DNA of 10,500 nucleotides. It comes from Symbiodinium natans (lineage: Eukaryota > Sar > Dinophyceae > Suessiales > Symbiodiniaceae). The stretch is from assembly GCA_905221605.1 (NCBI GenBank), contig CAJNDS010002606.1:334001-344500 (forward strand), in the 5' to 3' direction. Within the stretch, counting starts at the first letter, position 1. Each line of letters starts with the position of its first letter. Below are positions 7,089 to 10,500 of this stretch, piece by piece. The notes under the pieces are model-generated. The model worked only from the letters and a program-made list of their open reading frames with translations, searched no databases and had not been told where the DNA came from. Made by a program: the position numbers and the translations under genes.

Positions 7089-8129
7089 GGTTTTGGGTTG
7101 TTGTGGTATTGTCCGTTTGGTCCGCTTGGGTGGTTTTGGGTTGTCATGGTGTTGTTTTGGGTTGTCATGGTGTTGTCCGCTTGGTCGGTTTTGGGCTGTG
7201 ACGGTGTTGTCTGCTTGGGCGGTTTTGGGCTGTCACGGTGCTGTCCGCTTGGTCGGTTTTGGGTTGTCACGGTGTTGTCCGCTTGGTCCGCTTAGGCGGT
7301 TTCGGGCTGTCACGGTATTGTCTGCTTGGTCGGTTTTGGGCTATCACAATTTGTTCGCCTGATCCGCTTGGGTGGTTTTGGGCTGTCACGGTGTTGTCCG
7401 CTTGGTTGGTTTTGGGCTGTCATAGTGTTGTCTGCTTGGTCCGCTTGGGTGGTTTTGGGTTGTCACGGTCTTGTCCGCTTGGTCGGTCTTGGGTTGTCAC
7501 GATGTTGTCCGCTTGGGCGGTTTTGGGTTGTCACAGTGTTGTCCGCTTCGTCGTTTGGGGTGTCATGGTGTTGTCCGCTTGGGTGGTTTTGGGTTGTCAC
7601 GAATTTGTCTACTTGGTCGGTTTTGGGCTATCATGGTGTTGTCCGCTTGGGCGGTTTTGGGCTCTCATGGTGTTGTCTGCTTGGTCGGTTTTGGGTTGTC
7701 ACGGTGTTGTTCGCTTGGTCCGCTTGGGCGATTTTGGGTTGTCATGGTGTTGTCTGCTTGGTCGGTTTTGGATTGTCATAGTGTTGTCCGCTTGGTCCGC
7801 TTGGGTGGTTTCGGGTTGTCACGGTGTTGTTTGTTTGGTCGGATGTTCGTTGTCACGGTGTTGTCCGCTTGGGTGGTTTTGGGTTGTCGTGGTGTTGTCT
7901 GTTTGGTCGGTTTTGGGCTGTCATAGTGTTGTCCGTTTGGTCCGTTTGGGTGGTTTTGGGTTGTCAAGGTGTTGTCTGTTTGGTCGGTTTTGGGTTGTCA
8001 TAGTGTTGTCCGCTTGGTCCGCTTGGGTTGTCACGGTGTTGTCGGCTTGGGCGATTTTGGGTTGTGATGGTGTTGTCTGTTTAATCTGTATGGATGATTG
8101 TGGGTTGCTATGATATTGTTTGCTTGGTC

Positions 8130-8337
8130 GGTTTTGGGCCGTCATGGTGTTGTCTGTTTGTTTTGGGTTGTCACGGTGTTGTCTGTTTGGTCGGATGTTC
8201 GTTGTCACGGTGTTGTTTGTTTGGGTGATTTTGGGTTGTTATGGTGTTGTCTACTTGGTCGGTTTTGGGTTGTTATGGTGTTGTTCGTTTGGTCCGCTTT
8301 GGTGGTTTTGGGTTATTATGGTATTGTGAGTTTGATC
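8130..8337 (+). repeat. Higher-order repeat copy B inside the minisatellite
   Basis: It matches copy A at a constant offset of 1249 bases across at least six consecutive unit anchors, and it ends with the array itself. The GGATGTTCG marker lies at 8193; a third instance at 7841 is 897 bases from copy A's marker. Confidence 0.8.
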
Positions 8338-8532
8338 AATTTTAGATTCATTTAGTTTTATTTCTCGACTAAAATATGATACTATTGTAGTACCAATCCG
8401 CCCTTTCACGTTTTTCAGGTGCGTTCGAGCTTCTCTAATATTACAAATCTCGCTCTTAGATGTATGTCTCGGGTTGGTACGGTTACCATAACATCTTGAT
8501 TTCTAGATAATTTTACGAATCCTCCCCTATCG

Positions 8533-8730
8533 TTGGCAAAATCCGTCAAAGTCTTGCCACCAATTATCTGGGAATCATTCTTATCTATTTTAGGACGTGA
8601 GATTCAATTTTTTTCTATTTGCTCTGATCTTTGGTCCGTATTTTCCGTCCACATTTCTCGATATCCCCTAGCTTCTTTTAGAGATTGGCAGACGTATATG
8701 CCGTCGATGGAATCGACGGGTCCCCTCTAG
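8533..8730 (+). CDS. Unrecognised 65-codon ORF right of the minisatellite
   Basis: This open frame lies in a segment (about 8340-8740) with more balanced composition than its AT-rich surroundings. The peptide has a mixed, protein-like composition with several aromatic residues and Ile/Leu/Val, but no domain, signal or motif that I recognise. The end of the frame crosses the CCGTCGA...TCGACGG hairpin. It could be a decayed piece of a mobile element or chance. No upstream exon or promoter is evident. Confidence 0.12.
   Translation: MAKSVKVLPPIIWESFLSILGREIQFFSICSDLWSVFSVHISRYPLASFRDWQTYMPSMESTGPL
8701..8719. repeat. GC-rich hairpin
   Basis: CCGTCGA (8701-8707) pairs perfectly with TCGACGG (8713-8719) across a 5-base loop. 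It marks the edge between the moderate-GC segment and the next AT-rich block. Confidence 0.65.
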
Positions 8731-9280
8731 TATATATAAATCTAAAAGAAGATTCAAATTTCCAAAATTTCTGATCCGGGAATTCCCGAAATATCCAATA
8801 ATTGTCAAGAAAAACCCAGATTTTTTCCAAACATAACAAATATTTTGAATCATAAAAGATAGATCGAACCATTAAATTTTGAAAAAGAATCATTCTTTGA
8901 TAATATTCAAAAATTGATATCATCTCTTTATATAATTTCTAATTTATATAATTCTATTTTATATTATGAAAAATTCTAATATTCAATAAAATCAAAATCT
9001 TAAATTATATTTCCTTCTTATTGAATTTTTCAATCTATAATTAGAAATATCTTATTTTTATTCATTGATTTCAGAAAATCTTAGATATCTATTTAATCGA
9101 TCAAAAAATCTGATATTTTTCAATTTCTCATTTTTTCAAATCGAAATAATCAACATATTTACATATTCGAATAGAAAATTCTTTAATATCAATTTCGATT
9201 CTATTTAAAATATAGAATTAAAGAAAATTAATTATTATAAAATTTCGAGATAGATCCAATCCAATTATATGGATCCATGT
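8720..9280. other. AT-rich gene-free block
   Basis: One hand-counted line (9001-9060) is 8/60 GC. The two reverse frames here (8668-8853, 8678-8923) are Phe/Ile/Tyr-rich, as expected by chance in AT-rich DNA. A 12-bp palindrome, CGGGAATTCCCG (8777-8788), echoes the elements left of the minisatellite. Confidence 0.65.
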
Positions 9281-9404
9281 GTCCGCCATGGGTCCACGGG
9301 CCACCAATCACGGGCCATCAATCATGGGCCCGCCATGGGCCCACCACGGGCCCACCACGGACCCGCCATGGGCCCGCCACGGACCCATGGCCCCTCACGG
9401 GCCT
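9281..9404 (+). repeat. 11-bp GGGCCC minisatellite
   Basis: Five clean 11-base units run from 9324 to 9378: ATGGGCCCGCC, ATGGGCCCACC, ACGGGCCCACC, ACGGACCCGCC, ATGGGCCCGCC. Degenerate copies lie on both sides. Variation falls at the CA/TG-type positions (ACGGG versus ATGGG) and at GCC/ACC. The Met/Gly/Pro/His open frames over it (9269-9526, 9277-9465) are repeat translations. Confidence 0.9.
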
Positions 9405-9429
9405 GTACGAATATCCAAAATCAGATGAA

Positions 9430-10012
9430 AAAACATTTCAGAATGAGATATATATGGGAATTTAATATTCATGATCCCCCCATTTCATTTATCTTATTAT
9501 TCAAGGGGCTATACAATTTAAGATAAGATGCTTAAATTAAAGAAAGGATATTCTTCAGAATAAGGCACGTCCCTGGATATAATGATCATGTCCCCCCCCC
9601 CTTGCCCCGACAAAAAAAAATTATCTTGTTGTGGGAAGAGACGCGTAATTTAAGATGAGATATCTAAATTTTAAATCTTTAAAGTATTAAAATTTAAAAT
9701 ATATTATTCATTTATTCACGATATGGAAAAGATTTCCATTTTCTATGGCCTATGGGGCGCAGATCTAGATTCAGAAAAGATATTCTTCAGAATAAGATAT
9801 ATCTGCAGATACGATATTCATGCCCTCCCTCAAAATATTATATTTGATAAACTTATCCTTCGAGGGGATATAGAGTTTAAGATAAGATACTTAAACTAAG
9901 AAACGATACATTTCAGAAAAAGATATATTTGTAGATGGAATACTCATATCCCCTCGTGAGAGAAAAAAGATTGAGGGGTCCCACGAATTAACATGAGGCG
10001 CCTAAATTAAGT
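9430..10012 (+). repeat. Four diverged copies of a ~115-130 bp AT-rich repeat
   Basis: Each copy reads in order: TTCAG-AA-GATAT (TTCAG at 9437, 9554, 9786, 9912), then an ATATTCATG-like string leading into a C run, then a TTTAAGATAAGATACTTAAA-like string (9515, 9647, 9874, 9986). Copy spacings are 117, 232 and 126, so one degraded unit may lie between copies 2 and 3. A C10 run at 9592-9601 belongs to copy 2. Confidence 0.7.
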
Positions 10013-10347
10013 AAGCTTACGATATGACACTATTTACGATTCAAATAAAGCTTATTAATGATATGGGAAGCATATTACCACCGATGAGGGCAAAGAGATT
10101 AAGAAGATTATGAAGATCCGAATATATAAAAATGATACGTTCTATATATTAAGTCAAAATCTGTGGATATAATACGAGTACCCAAGAAAATGGTCGAGAA
10201 ATATTCTGATTCCCTTATCAGACCCCAATATTCCTTCTCTATTATATTCATTGTTCGTTTTATTATTTGGATAATTCCAATTTGTTGGTTGGTTACGTTC
10301 GTGTGGTAAAAACCTTGGTATTCAAGGTATCTGATTGCAAACGCCGT
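10013..10347. other. AT-rich gene-free block
   Basis: No open frame worth reporting is present. A small hairpin, ACCTTG (10312-10317) with CAAGGT (10323-10328), lies near the right edge. Confidence 0.5.
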
Positions 10348-10440
10348 CCTGCTTCTGAGGATGGCACCAATTTATAACCGACTGCAACGCCTACGGGGTT
10401 GAGGGCCTACGCCTGCTTCTGAGGGCGGCACGAATCTATA
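10348..10440 (+). repeat. 29-bp direct repeat, 64-base period
   Basis: 10348-10376 and 10412-10440 both begin CCTGCTTCTGAGG and end in TATA, matching at 25 of 29 positions. Composition rises again here, so the window may end at the start of another GC-richer block. Confidence 0.8.
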
Positions 10441-10500
10441 CAAGAGATATTCCCATATCACTGGCATCTTCTCCGGCGCTGGACATTACGAGCAAGGGGA

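Larger units (their letters stand above)
6407..8337 (+). repeat. 34-bp minisatellite, 54 units
   Basis: The core TGTCACGGTGTTGTCC, or a variant, recurs 54 times (first core C-A-C region near 6431, last near 8316). Of the 53 intervals, 34 are exactly 34 bases, 12 are 43 bases (a 9-base CGCTTGGTC-type duplication inside the unit), and the rest are 42, 33, 32, 29, 29, 27 and 21. The consensus unit holds about 13 G, 13 T, 7 C and a single A on the + strand. With almost no A, stop codons are nearly absent, and because 34 and 43 are both 1 modulo 3 the frame rotates each unit. All three + frames therefore stay open: 6332-7201, 6396-7295, 6412-7362 and 7238-8113, with more to 8355. These are not credible proteins. 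The shorter reverse frames (Thr/Gln/Pro/Asn rich) arise where CACGG has become CATGG, making an ATG on the other strand. Confidence 0.97.

Noticed and set aside
6723-8208. Reverse-strand Thr/Gln/Pro/Asn-rich ORFs
   Set aside because: They are translations of the same minisatellite, with starts made by CACGG-to-CATGG changes.
6407-8337. Possible CRISPR array
   Set aside because: The units are contiguous with no unique spacers, and the context is eukaryotic.
6332-8355. Long forward ORFs of about 290-316 codons resembling membrane proteins
   Set aside because: They occur in all three frames because the minisatellite unit lacks A and has length 1 modulo 3, so they are repeat artefacts.
10290-10380. 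LTR end and primer-binding site near TTGGTATTCAAGG
   Set aside because: The match to the usual TGGTATCAGAGC site is poor, and no second LTR or retroelement protein is visible.

Overview
The window looks like eukaryotic nuclear DNA with few genes. There is no dense coding, no operon and no recognisable rRNA, tRNA or CRISPR array. The left half carries many short Ala-Met-Lys coding-phase repeats (GCN-ATG-AAR) and a three-unit TTTAGGG telomere-type tract. From memory, Ala-Met-Lys repeats are common in predicted proteins of symbiotic dinoflagellates (Symbiodiniaceae), and TTTAGGG telomeres occur in dinoflagellates and plants. A dinoflagellate is therefore my best guess, at moderate confidence. 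No protein in the window was recognised from a known family.

Layout. Positions 1 to about 5480 have balanced base composition (one hand-counted 60-base line is 50% GC). This half holds small tandem duplications, a TA-rich inverted repeat (1655-1766), nine clusters of the Ala-Met-Lys repeat (2188-4763, all on the + strand), two low-confidence overlapping ORFs (3065-3508 + and 3226-3819 -) and a strong GC hairpin (4416-4439). A G-rich quadruplex-type tract (5483-5524) lies where the composition changes sharply.

The right half (about 5525-10500) is very AT-rich (two hand-counted lines are 11/60 and 8/60 GC) and is broken by GC-richer repeat blocks. These are: a TA run and TATA-box-like site (6167-6200); near-palindromic AAAATTCC-type elements (6307-6403); a 54-unit, 34-bp minisatellite about 1.93 kb long (6407-8337); a 65-codon unrecognised ORF (8533-8730); an 11-bp GGGCCC minisatellite (about 9281-9404); four diverged copies of a roughly 115-130 bp AT-rich repeat (about 9430-10012); and a 29-bp direct repeat (10348-10440).

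The largest open frames in the window (up to 316 codons, 6332-8355) are a by-product of the 34-bp array. Its unit has almost no A and a length of 1 modulo 3, so all three + frames stay open. They should not be annotated as proteins. The most interesting signals are the coding-like wobble pattern and uniform orientation of the Ala-Met-Lys repeats, the directional C-to-T gradient and higher-order duplication in the minisatellite, and the G-quadruplex candidate at the composition boundary. No genes can be seen working together as a pathway.
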